DNA of 8,581 nucleotides from a bacterium BMS3Bbin02 (GTDB taxonomy: Bacteria; Actinomycetota; Acidimicrobiia; Spongiisociales; UBA5794). Under the pieces are notes generated by a model that did not search any database, was not told where the DNA came from, and saw only the letters and a list, made by a program, of their open reading frames with translations. Position 1 is the first letter of the stretch; the number at the start of each line of letters is the position of its first letter. The translations under genes and the position numbers were made by a program. Below, piece after piece: positions 1 through 6,006 of this stretch. Where the stretch lies: assembly GCA_002898115.1 (NCBI GenBank), contig BDTL01000122.1, forward strand, positions 1 to 8,581, written 5' to 3'.

Positions 1-379
1 CATCCATCCGCGCCTCAAGCGCCTCGAGATCGTCGGGCGTAAACGCCCGACCGATGTTGAAGTCGTAGTAGAAGCCGTCGGTGATCGGCGGGCCGATCGC
101 AAACGTGGCGCCCTCGTACAGGTCGAGAACCGCTTGAGCGAGCACATGAGCTGAGGAGTGGCGAACAATGAACCGACCATCGTCGGACGCTTCGGTGATC
201 ACAGCAAACGTTCCGTCGGCCTCGATCGGCCGATGCAGGTCATATGGCGCTCCATCGATCTTCACGGCAACGGCGGCCTTGGCGAGACGAGGGCCGATGT
301 CCATCGCAACGTCATACCCTGTCGTCCCGGTATCAAACTCGTGAATGGAACCGTCCGGGTAAGTCAATCTCACTGACAC
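1..379 (-). CDS. thrS: Threonyl-tRNA synthetase, N-terminal part (runs off the left edge)
   Basis: Class II aminoacyl-tRNA synthetase that charges tRNA-Thr in the cytoplasm. Only the first 126 codons are present; the catalytic and anticodon-binding domains lie beyond position 1. Residues 1-60 form the TGS domain (it begins MSVRLTYPDGSIHEFDTG). The N2 editing domain follows, with the HSSAH motif at residues 74-78, the HxxxH zinc/editing signature of ThrS that clears Ser-tRNA-Thr. The motif is followed by LAQAV and by AIGPPITDGFYYDF, both highly typical of ThrS. The start is GTG at 379, because GGGAG sits 6 nt upstream; a second in-frame GTG at 373 is too close to that site. The gene is transcribed divergently from the phosphotransferase gene. 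The 113 bp between them is too short for a T-box leader, and none is seen. Confidence 0.95.
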   Translation of the reverse strand, partial: MSVRLTYPDGSIHEFDTGTTGYDVAMDIGPRLAKAAVAVKIDGAPYDLHRPIEADGTFAVITEASDDGRFIVRHSSAHVLAQAVLDLYEGATFAIGPPITDGFYYDFNIGRAFTPDDLEALEARMD

Positions 380-437
380 TGCTGTCTCCCTTTGCAATAC
401 GAAGCCACACGATAACGCGCTGGCGGGCTGTGTCTGC

Positions 438-465
438 TCACATCAAATGTGATGTTGTGACACAA
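438..465. promoter_or_regulatory. Two adjacent perfect palindromes in the thrS/phosphotransferase divergent region
   Basis: TCACATCAAATGTGA (438-452) has 6-bp arms around a 3-bp centre. TTGTGACACAA (455-465) has 5-bp arms around one base. They lie 2 bp apart, between two divergent starts. They share TGTGA/TCACA half-elements: TCACA at 438-442, TGTGA at 448-452 and TGTGA at 456-460. This looks like a place where a dimeric regulator could bind. The half-element resembles those of CRP/FNR-type regulators, but the arms face the opposite way from a standard CRP site, so I assign no regulator. Chance is possible. Confidence 0.4.
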
Positions 466-492
466 TGGTCGAAAGAAACGTTAGGACTAAGG

Positions 493-1350
493 GTGGATGC
501 ACAACGAGTGGCAGAACAACTCGCTGGTGGAGCGCGGCTTCAGCGACTTACCATGGGGGAACACCGCGCCGGGAAGAACCAGGTCTATCGAATCTTTGAT
601 GACACCGGTTCGCGGATTCTCAAGATCTACGGTACCCCGGCCCGCGATCGCCGAGAGGCCCACGCTCTCGGCGCCCTCGACGGCTGTGTGGGAATCCCGG
701 AGGTCCTCACGCGAGGTATCGAAGGCGACACCCATTGGGCGATAATCGCCGACAGCGGGCGATGGGACCTTGCCACCCTCCCCGAGAACACCGGGTTGGC
801 TCGGCGGTCCGGTGAGATCCTCCGCAATATCCACGACACTGCGCCGGCAGAAATGTCGAATCTCTCGCGTGGCATCGATCAAGAGTGGGTGGAAGTTGAC
901 TTTCAGTCAACGTTTCGCCGTCTCGAGCGATATCGCTCTCGTGTGGGTGTCAGCATCGACCTCCTTCGAGCAGCCGCCGAGACCCAGCCTCCTCATGCGA
1001 GCGAACCGCGGGCGTCCCACACCGATCCGTCGCCGAAAAATTTCCTCGTCGACGACGATGGCGAAATCACCCTCGTCAATTGGCAGTGGGCGACGTTAGC
1101 CCCACCGGAGTGGGATCTCTCCAAGGCCGTATGGCTCATCGGGACGACCCTGGGGCCGGTAGCAGCCGAGGCGTTCATGGAAGGGTACGGCGCCAAGATG
1201 AGCGCCGCCGCGCTTGATCGATGGATTGTCTACCACACCGGAATGGCCCTGGTCTTCGAAGCCGAGTCAATGACTCATGCAACCCCTGCAGCGTATGCCC
1301 AGCTTGTCAGCGAACTCCAACGGGCCGTTAGCGGCGCTTCCGTGGGGTGA
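493..1350 (+). CDS. APH/choline-kinase-fold phosphotransferase with Asn in place of the metal-binding Asp
   Basis: A 285-residue protein of the aminoglycoside phosphotransferase (APH) family, which are small cytoplasmic kinases of antibiotics, choline, sugars or other metabolites. The N-lobe includes ILKIYG with the likely ATP-binding Lys44 and a following REAHAL helix (Glu55). The C-lobe carries the Brenner motif HTDPSPKNFLV, with catalytic Asp178 and Asn183. The next motif, normally I-D-W/F-E/D, reads LVNWQWA, so the second metal ligand is Asn196 (AAT at 1078-1080). The usual downstream P-x-WDL follows (PPEWDL). I chose GTG at 493 because AGGA lies 6 nt upstream and the protein then begins just before the first kinase strand; upstream in-frame starts (for example GTG at 457) would extend it into the intergenic palindromes. 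Substrate unknown; the context does not suggest antibiotic resistance. Weak activity or a pseudokinase role is possible. Confidence 0.75.
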   Translation: MDAQRVAEQLAGGARLQRLTMGEHRAGKNQVYRIFDDTGSRILKIYGTPARDRREAHALGALDGCVGIPEVLTRGIEGDTHWAIIADSGRWDLATLPENTGLARRSGEILRNIHDTAPAEMSNLSRGIDQEWVEVDFQSTFRRLERYRSRVGVSIDLLRAAAETQPPHASEPRASHTDPSPKNFLVDDDGEITLVNWQWATLAPPEWDLSKAVWLIGTTLGPVAAEAFMEGYGAKMSAAALDRWIVYHTGMALVFEAESMTHATPAAYAQLVSELQRAVSGASVG

Positions 1351-1434
1351 TTTCCCGGCCCGATCGCGGAAATACCTACGGTTGCGCAGATACCGATCTA
1401 GGCTTGCCTTATCCGTTGGAAAGGGAACATCTCA

Positions 1435-1641
1435 GTGGTCGAAACACTCATCGCTGGAGCGGTTGTGGCAAGCGGGATCGCCGCGGTATCGCGACGTCCG
1501 CGCATGATGACACGACCCTCCGGTAGACCTGAAAGTGATCGACCCCGGCTCCTCAACGCCGACCTTCCGTGCCCGTGGTGCGGCGGCGCAACCAACGAAG
1601 GTGACCGGTCGTGCCGGTCCTGCAGGCGGAGCTTCGGCTAA
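1435..1641 (+). CDS. Small membrane-anchored zinc-ribbon protein
   Basis: A 68-residue protein that I do not recognise as a named family. Residues 4-18 (roughly TLIAGAVVASGIAAV) are hydrophobic, followed by an Arg-rich stretch SRRPR, which suggests a single N-terminal membrane segment with the rest in the cytoplasm. A Pro/Arg-rich linker (residues 21-44) leads to a zinc ribbon: Cys46-x2-Cys49, ten residues, Cys60-x2-Cys63 (PCPWCG and SCRSCR). The GTG start has AAGGGA ending 8 nt upstream. The gene begins 84 nt after the phosphotransferase gene on the same strand, so co-transcription is possible but not shown. Its stop lies 2 nt from the stop of the convergent mshD gene. The four-Cys pattern and the ribosome-binding site argue that it is real. 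Function unknown. Confidence 0.6.
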   Translation: MVETLIAGAVVASGIAAVSRRPRMMTRPSGRPESDRPRLLNADLPCPWCGGATNEGDRSCRSCRRSFG

Positions 1642-1643
1642 CT

Positions 1644-2621
1644 CTACCCGGTTGATCGTCGCCGGGACCCCGACGATGAACGAGCAGTCGGAATCCCATA
1701 CGCATAGTTCTCGAAAGCGATTGTGAATCCCATGGACCGGTACATGCCGACAGCGCGAGCGTTGTCCTCCTCGGTCCACAAACTTCCGCTGGTGACCTGG
1801 TACCGATCATATTGGTGCCGTAGTCCCGCCGCGACGAGAGCTCGTCCCAGCCCGGAACCGGTGAAGTCCGGGTCAACACCGATGATGTAGATTTCGCCGA
1901 CGTCCGGCCGTGGGTGTTTCGTCCAGCAGACCCCAGCGAGCCGGCGACCGCTCCACGCCGCCAGCACGTCTTCCTCCGAGAACCAGGGCAACTCAAACCT
2001 GCGTGCCAGGTCTTCTCGGGTCTTACCACCCGCCTCGCGGTGGCCCGCGAATGCACGATTAAGCAGAGTTCGCAGATCCTCACTGTGCTCAGAGACGCGG
2101 AACTCGCGCAATGCGAAACCCTCAGGAACTGGAACTATCTCTGCTAAAGGCAACGGTACCTTCATCTCAAGCAACACCCGTTCCACCTCTGCCCCAGCTT
2201 GTTCGAGAGCGAGCATGAGTTCGGCAGTCCATGCCCAAATCTGAATCGAACCGCCGAGCTCTGCGCACACTTCGTGCACCGCATCGGGAATGAGACCTTC
2301 GCGGCCAGCGACGACAACGATCTCGACATCGAATACCGCGGGCCCATGTTCAGCTGCCTGGAAATACGCCACCCACTCCCCGTCAGCCTCGACGACCCAT
2401 TCGGTAACCGAGTCCGTGCCGATCCTCATGGCCTTGTGCTCGGACAGAACGGCACGTGCATGGTCGAGCTGAACCCGGGTCAGGAACCGAATCACGGCTT
2501 CGTGATCCGATGTGTTGAGCTTCTTAATATGGGGGAGCATCGGCTGGATGTTAGCGATGGACCGCCCAACAGGCGCGTGGCTGAGTGACTTCGGCGACCC
2601 CCCGGCATCGACGATCGACAC
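1644..2621 (-). CDS. mshD: Mycothiol synthase-like tandem GNAT acetyltransferase
   Basis: Mycothiol synthase acetylates Cys-GlcN-Ins with acetyl-CoA, the last step in making mycothiol, the main low-molecular-weight thiol of actinomycetes. The 325 residues fit two GNAT domains. The C-terminal one (about 165-310) closely resembles MshD: LNRAFAGHREAGG, VCWTKH, GEIYIIGVDP, the acetyl-CoA loop TGSGLGRAL (about 254-262), and EEDNARAVGMYRSMGF near the end. The N-terminal domain (about 30-160) is diverged and its acetyl-CoA loop is not recognisable. The start is GTG at 2621, because GGGAG lies 6 nt upstream and a TAAGGT -10 element precedes it. The alternative ATG at 2540 has no clear ribosome-binding site but would remove a 27-residue N-terminal extension that may not be conserved. 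The last 14 residues are a Ser/Arg-rich tail. The gene is divergent from the patatin gene. Another GNAT specificity cannot be fully excluded. Confidence 0.8.
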   Translation of the reverse strand: MSIVDAGGSPKSLSHAPVGRSIANIQPMLPHIKKLNTSDHEAVIRFLTRVQLDHARAVLSEHKAMRIGTDSVTEWVVEADGEWVAYFQAAEHGPAVFDVEIVVVAGREGLIPDAVHEVCAELGGSIQIWAWTAELMLALEQAGAEVERVLLEMKVPLPLAEIVPVPEGFALREFRVSEHSEDLRTLLNRAFAGHREAGGKTREDLARRFELPWFSEEDVLAAWSGRRLAGVCWTKHPRPDVGEIYIIGVDPDFTGSGLGRALVAAGLRHQYDRYQVTSGSLWTEEDNARAVGMYRSMGFTIAFENYAYGIPTARSSSGSRRRSTG

Positions 2622-2640
2622 AGATCGCTCCCGGGTCGCT

Positions 2641-2648
2641 TAACCTTA
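2641..2648. promoter_or_regulatory. Overlapping divergent -10 elements for mshD and the patatin gene
   Basis: TAACCTTA reads TAACCT on the plus strand (2641-2646) and TAAGGT on the minus strand (2648-2643). Both fit the actinobacterial TAnnnT -10 pattern. On the plus strand, 6 nt separate the element from the patatin ATG at 2653, and no Shine-Dalgarno sequence is present, which fits a leaderless transcript. On the minus strand, the same spacing puts a start at the A opposite position 2636, giving a 15-nt leader that contains the GGGAG of mshD. No clear -35 is seen for either. This is inferred from motif and spacing only. Confidence 0.5.
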
Positions 2649-2652
2649 CGCC

Positions 2653-3609
2653 ATGGTTTCAGTCGGACTTGTGCTTGGCGGAGGCGGTGTCACCGGCGCC
2701 TCCTTTCATTTTGGGACACTTCTCGCCCTGGAGATGGCGACGGGTTGGAGTCCGAAGTCTGCCGATGTCATCGTCGGCACGTCGTGCGGATCCTTCGTCG
2801 CTGCAATGATCCGCCACGGCCAACTCGACATCGAGACCTTTGTCGGCGAATCACGCACACAGGACGCAATGACTGACCGACTCCGCTCCAAGGTCTACCG
2901 CAAGACACGCCCGAGGGGTTTCGGGCGCTGGGTTAGGTCCGGCATTGTTCCAGCCCTGAAACATCGACCAGACCTCTCAGTCGTCCTCGGCAGTCCGGGC
3001 ATTTATCGGACCGACGGGCTTGTGGAGTGGGTCGAGGACAGTATCGGAGAAGCGGCTGACACGTGGCCGGAAGCTCCAACGGTCATCGTCGCCTATGACC
3101 TCAAGTCACGCCACCGCGCGCCGTTTGGCACCACGGCGCTTCCGGATGTCCCGATCAAGACTGCAGTCGCTGCGTCGAGTGCGGTTCCACTGGTTTTTGA
3201 CCCAGTTGAAATCGAGGGACGCTGGTACGTTGATGGAGGCGTGGCCTCGGGCACCAGTGCGGATCTCGTACTCGCACATCCCGAGCCCCTTGACCTCGTG
3301 ATCGTGATCGCGCCACTCGCGTCGGACGCCAAGCGCTCGGGGGCGCGCTTTTACGAGGCAATGTTTGATCGGGTTGGCAAGTCGGCGCTTGAGGCAGAAC
3401 TGGAAATGATTCACCAGCAGTGGCCGACAACCGATGTCCTCGTGTTGCGCCCTGATGACGACGTTATGAAGGTCACCCGCCCCAACCCGATGGCCATTAG
3501 CAACGCCGTGCCCGCATTTCTCACGACCCTCGGCTCTATGGATACCGAGCTGGCGCGCCCCGAAGTGTGGTCGATTCTGCAGCGCCATCTTGTGGCGGAA
3601 CCGGCTTAG
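2653..3609 (+). CDS. Patatin-like phospholipase (serine acyl hydrolase)
   Basis: A 318-residue member of the patatin family (bacterial RssA/YchK-like branch), which hydrolyses ester bonds of lipids with a Ser-Asp dyad. The glycine-rich oxyanion loop is LGGGGVTG (residues 8-15). The nucleophile elbow is GTSCG with Ser44. The catalytic Asp is in YVDGGV (Asp194), preceded by the usual AASSAVPLVFDPV segment. No signal peptide or clear membrane span is seen, so a cytoplasmic or membrane-surface role is likely. The ATG at 2653 has no ribosome-binding site and lies 6 nt after a TAACCT -10 element, so translation may be leaderless. The length suits a stand-alone patatin domain with a helical C-terminal tail. 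It is divergent from mshD by 31 bp, and its TAG interlocks with the stop of the convergent DivIVA gene. The natural substrate is not evident. Confidence 0.9.
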   Translation: MVSVGLVLGGGGVTGASFHFGTLLALEMATGWSPKSADVIVGTSCGSFVAAMIRHGQLDIETFVGESRTQDAMTDRLRSKVYRKTRPRGFGRWVRSGIVPALKHRPDLSVVLGSPGIYRTDGLVEWVEDSIGEAADTWPEAPTVIVAYDLKSRHRAPFGTTALPDVPIKTAVAASSAVPLVFDPVEIEGRWYVDGGVASGTSADLVLAHPEPLDLVIVIAPLASDAKRSGARFYEAMFDRVGKSALEAELEMIHQQWPTTDVLVLRPDDDVMKVTRPNPMAISNAVPAFLTTLGSMDTELARPEVWSILQRHLVAEPA

Positions 3610-4274
3610 CCGCCGCTACGAAGCTGGGCGAGAAGTTTGTCGACCGCGTCGGGCAGCGCCGCAGCGTCACCGGACCCGTCCATCATTGTTGTCATCTGCT
3701 CAACGAGATCAGTCACCGGATGCGGAGTGGGCTCCTCGGCGACCTCGGTAATGTCGACTGCGATCGCGTCATCCGGTGCCGGAATCTCGTTCGCCGATTC
3801 GAGGAGCCGATCGGCCTGGGCCAGATCACCGAGCGCCCCGGCCGCCATACCCTTGAGAAGGGACACGGTCTGCTGAACGATGCTTTTCAGGTGGTTCACG
3901 TCTCGCTCAAGTGCGTCACGCTCGGCGGTGGTCTCTGCGAGAAGCTCGTCAGCTCCTGCACGGGTTTCGTTCAGCATCTTGAACGCTGACCGCCGGGCAT
4001 CGGCGACAACCCGCCCCGCCTGCTCGTTGGCCGCAGCGAGGACACCATCTTTTGCTTTTCCAGCCGCAAGGACCGCGGTACGGAGGGCGTTCTCCTTGGC
4101 CTGAATATCTGCAAGTCGACCGGTCGACGCCTGCAACTCCTCAATCCTGGCCTCGAGGACTCGAAAGCGCTTTGACGCCTGGTCCAGAAAGTCGGTCACA
4201 GCCTCGGGATCAAAACCGCGGCGAACAAGCTCGAATGATTGACCCCCCATCGATTCTGCCGTGATCTCGGACAC
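3606..4274 (-). CDS. DivIVA-domain coiled-coil protein
   Basis: A 222-residue protein with a DivIVA-type N-terminus: FELVRRGFDPEAVTDFLD at about residues 14-31, containing the R-R/K-G-F-D-x-x-x-V-x-x-F-L pattern of the membrane-curvature-binding domain. A long, mostly continuous coiled coil follows (about 32-160, rich in Ala, Glu, Arg, Leu), then an acidic, Pro-containing linker (about 163-185) and a short C-terminal helix. DivIVA/Wag31/SepIVA relatives sit at poles or septa and organise cell-wall growth; which of these roles applies here is not clear. I chose GTG at 4274 because AAAGG lies 7 nt upstream; the frame stays open upstream but that extension is not DivIVA-like. A strong-looking promoter precedes it. 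It is divergent from the pilin gene, and its TAA overlaps the TAG of the patatin gene. Confidence 0.85.
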   Translation of the reverse strand: MSEITAESMGGQSFELVRRGFDPEAVTDFLDQASKRFRVLEARIEELQASTGRLADIQAKENALRTAVLAAGKAKDGVLAAANEQAGRVVADARRSAFKMLNETRAGADELLAETTAERDALERDVNHLKSIVQQTVSLLKGMAAGALGDLAQADRLLESANEIPAPDDAIAVDITEVAEEPTPHPVTDLVEQMTTMMDGSGDAAALPDAVDKLLAQLRSGG

Positions 4275-4311
4275 GTTTGCACCTTTCAACGGTTCGCCGA
4301 CCACTACCGTG

Positions 4312-4341
4312 AGTATACAACCCACCACTCTGGGTAGTCAA
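4312..4341 (-). promoter_or_regulatory. Promoter of the DivIVA-domain gene
   Basis: On the minus strand, TTGACT (4341-4336) and TATACT (4317-4312) are separated by 18 bp. Each matches the housekeeping sigma consensus at five of six positions. The expected transcription start is about 7 nt further on, near 4305, giving a leader of about 30 nt that includes the AAAGG ribosome-binding site before GTG 4274. Confidence 0.75.
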
Positions 4342-4384
4342 CCGGTGCACAATCGACCGGCACTCCCATTGGGACGACCGACCT

Positions 4385-4405
4385 ATTGTCCATCGACACG
4401 ACAAT
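4385..4405. repeat. Inverted repeat over the pilin promoter
   Basis: ATTGTC (4385-4390) and GACAAT (4400-4405) form perfect 6-bp arms around a 9-bp centre. The symmetry can be extended outward by ACCG/CGGT (CGGT follows the right arm directly) if a 4-base bulge is allowed on the left side. It covers the -35 element and most of the spacer, so it could be an operator for a repressor of the pilin gene. No regulator is known, and chance is possible. Confidence 0.35.
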
Positions 4406-4414
4406 CGGTACATT
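4386..4414 (+). promoter_or_regulatory. Promoter of the Flp-type pilin gene
   Basis: TTGTCC (4386-4391) and TACATT (4409-4414) are 17 bp apart on the plus strand. The -35 matches the housekeeping consensus at four of six positions, and the -10 fits TAnnnT. A start near 4421 would give a leader of about 60 nt with GGAGGAG just before the pilin ATG. An inverted repeat (ATTGTC at 4385-4390, GACAAT at 4400-4405) overlies the -35 and the spacer. Confidence 0.55.
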
Positions 4415-4481
4415 GAGTAGAACATCGCACAAATACGGTCCGATCGAAAGATCCATGGGAAGGGGACCTCGGAGGAGAACC

Positions 4482-4667
4482 ATGATCGGCCTGATCGCAC
4501 GCTGGCAGTCACTAACGGGGAACGAAGAACGGGGCGCAAACCTCCTTGAATACGCGCTGATCATGGCATTCATTGCTGTGATCGCAGTTGCCGCAATAAC
4601 ATTTGTCGGCGAACAGAGTCTCGCCAACATCGAACCTCTCACCGAACCGAGCGTTTGGCGGCCGTAA
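4482..4667 (+). CDS. Flp/Fap-type pilin subunit (type IVb, Tad-like)
   Basis: A 61-residue prepilin. A short charged leader (residues 1-18, ending NEERG) is followed by the Flp motif ANLLEYALI and then a hydrophobic helix to about residue 42 (AFIAVIAVAAITFVG). Cleavage by a prepilin peptidase after the Gly would leave Glu at +5 and Tyr at +6, the diagnostic residues of Flp pilins. The mature protein would be only about 43 residues, with a short polar tail ending EPSVWRP. The ATG is set by GGAGGAG 4 nt upstream; the open frame upstream of it lacks any pilin feature. No Tad secretion ATPase, prepilin peptidase or TadE/F gene is in the window, so it appears isolated from its assembly machinery. 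hutI follows 46 nt downstream on the same strand. Confidence 0.85.
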   Translation: MIGLIARWQSLTGNEERGANLLEYALIMAFIAVIAVAAITFVGEQSLANIEPLTEPSVWRP

Positions 4668-4682
4668 GACATTCTTCGGTAA

Positions 4683-4705
4683 CCTGTGCTTGACCGCAAC
4701 ACAGG
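4683..4705 (+). promoter_or_regulatory. Small inverted repeat overlapping the hutI ribosome-binding site
   Basis: CCTGTG (4683-4688) and CACAGG (4700-4705) form perfect 6-bp arms around an 11-nt loop between the pilin stop and the hutI ATG. The right arm contains most of the AGGA (4703-4706) that sets the hutI start. In RNA it could partly hide the ribosome-binding site; in DNA it could be an operator. There is no U-tract, so it is not an intrinsic terminator. The stem is short and may be chance. Confidence 0.3.
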
Positions 4706-4713
4706 AACGCCGT

Positions 4714-6006
4714 ATGCCAGTTCGTTCGTGTGATCTCGTCGTGGCAGAAGCCAGCGAGGTCATATCCTCTCCCCCGAATGCGACACCACTTCGTGGCGAG
4801 ATGCTGGATCATCTCGACGTTACGCGATTCGCCTCCGTCGCGATCGATGCCGGTCGGGTTCTCGCGGTGGGCCCCCATGAAGAAATCACCCGTCGCTTCA
4901 CCCCTCGATCGGTCCTGGATGCTTCCGGTCGCGTGGTTTCGGCTGGACTCATCGACCCTCACACACACCTTGTCCACGGCGGGACACGCGACGCCGAATA
5001 CGAGGCCATCGTCGTCGGCGCAGACCCAGCGGCGACACGGTTGAGCGGAGGTATCAATAGTACGGTCGCGATGACTCGAGCCGAGTCCGACACGGAGCTA
5101 ACGTCCCGAGCGATAGACGATCTCGACGCCATGCTGGCACTCGGGACGACGACGATCGAAGCCAAGAGCGGATACGGATTCTTGCCGGATCAGGAGCTGC
5201 GTCTGTTGCGTATCCTGGCGGACCTCTCCCATCCCATGTCGATTGAGCGCACCTATCTCGGAGCCCACGTCGTCCCGGATGGTGTCGAGAGACGCAACTT
5301 CGTAGACGGGGTTATCGAGACTCTCCCGGAGGCTCGCTTGCTGGCTGACTGGTGCGACGTGTTTTGTGATCGAATCGGCTTCACGATCCCGGAAACACGG
5401 GCGATAGCCGCCGCCGCTCAGACAGCGGGCTTCAAGATACGTTTGCACGCAGACCAGACCGCCGACATCGGTGCCGCGGCACTCGCAGCTGAACTCGGGG
5501 CCTCTTCGGCAGATCACCTCGACTGTATTTCCGACCAGGGAATAGCCGCCCTCGCCGACGCCATGACGGTCGGCGTGGTCTTGCCGACTGTCGCCCTTCA
5601 CATGCTTGAGGTTGTTCCCGGTCTGGTCGAGGGCCGACTGGTCCCACCCCCAAAGGCTGACCTTGTAGAACGGGTCCACGCCATGATCAGCGGAGGGGTC
5701 CCTGTGGCCCTCTCAACTGACTACAACCCGGGATCGTCCCCATGCCTATCGATGCAACTCGTCATGCAGCTCGCCATGCGACTCTTCCGACTGTCGTACG
5801 CCCAGGTCTGGAACATGGCGACCGCCAACGCGGCCCACTCCCTGGATCTCGGATCGGATCGCGGGACAATCGCCCCAGGCATGCGTGCGGATCTCGTCGT
5901 CTGGAACGTCCCTACGCATGGTCTTGTTGTCAACCGCTTCGGTTCGTCGCACACCGCTCACGTCATCAAAGACGGCAACGTCGTCTATTCCGCGACGAGG
6001 CCTTGA
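4714..6006 (+). CDS. hutI: Imidazolonepropionase
   Basis: Third enzyme of histidine degradation: it hydrolyses 4-imidazolone-5-propanoate to N-formimidoyl-L-glutamate. This 430-residue cytoplasmic amidohydrolase-superfamily protein has the family landmarks in order: DPHTHLVHGGTRDAEYE with metal ligands His83 and His85, EAKSGYG (150-155), LGAHVVP with His185, RLHADQ with metal ligand His245, ADHLD with His268, and STDYNPGS with Asp336. The end has the typical GTIAPGMRADLVVW segment. The ATG at 4714 is chosen because AGGA lies 7 nt upstream; the frame is open further upstream but that would overlap the pilin gene. The protein is slightly longer than usual (about 400-410), with extra residues in the first 45. 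A possible TAACCT -10 element lies at 4680-4685, without a convincing -35. Its 3' end overlaps the convergent hutF by 22 nt, so it is not in the hutF operon. Confidence 0.97.
   Translation: MPVRSCDLVVAEASEVISSPPNATPLRGEMLDHLDVTRFASVAIDAGRVLAVGPHEEITRRFTPRSVLDASGRVVSAGLIDPHTHLVHGGTRDAEYEAIVVGADPAATRLSGGINSTVAMTRAESDTELTSRAIDDLDAMLALGTTTIEAKSGYGFLPDQELRLLRILADLSHPMSIERTYLGAHVVPDGVERRNFVDGVIETLPEARLLADWCDVFCDRIGFTIPETRAIAAAAQTAGFKIRLHADQTADIGAAALAAELGASSADHLDCISDQGIAALADAMTVGVVLPTVALHMLEVVPGLVEGRLVPPPKADLVERVHAMISGGVPVALSTDYNPGSSPCLSMQLVMQLAMRLFRLSYAQVWNMATANAAHSLDLGSDRGTIAPGMRADLVVWNVPTHGLVVNRFGSSHTAHVIKDGNVVYSATRP

Noticed and set aside
244..492. Extending the phosphotransferase gene to the far upstream ATG at 244
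   Set aside because: The extension would be antisense to thrS, is Arg/Ser-rich without family resemblance, and would include the intergenic palindromes. GTG 493 has a proper ribosome-binding site.
380..492. T-box or other riboswitch leader for thrS
   Set aside because: At most 113 bases are available, with no T-box core sequence or terminator-antiterminator arrangement.
1350..1373. Inverted repeat ATTTCC/GGAAAT after the phosphotransferase gene, as a terminator
   Set aside because: The arms are 6 bp around a 12-nt loop, A/T-rich at the base, and no U-tract follows. It is too weak to call.
1399..1404. TAGGCT as a -10 element for the zinc-ribbon gene
   Set aside because: It fits TAnnnT, but no -35 lies at a suitable distance and such hexamers are common by chance, so it is not listed as a promoter.
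3093..3588. Long minus-strand reading frames opposite the patatin gene
   Set aside because: They are shadows of the coding frame in GC-rich DNA; no motif, ribosome-binding site or family resemblance supports them.
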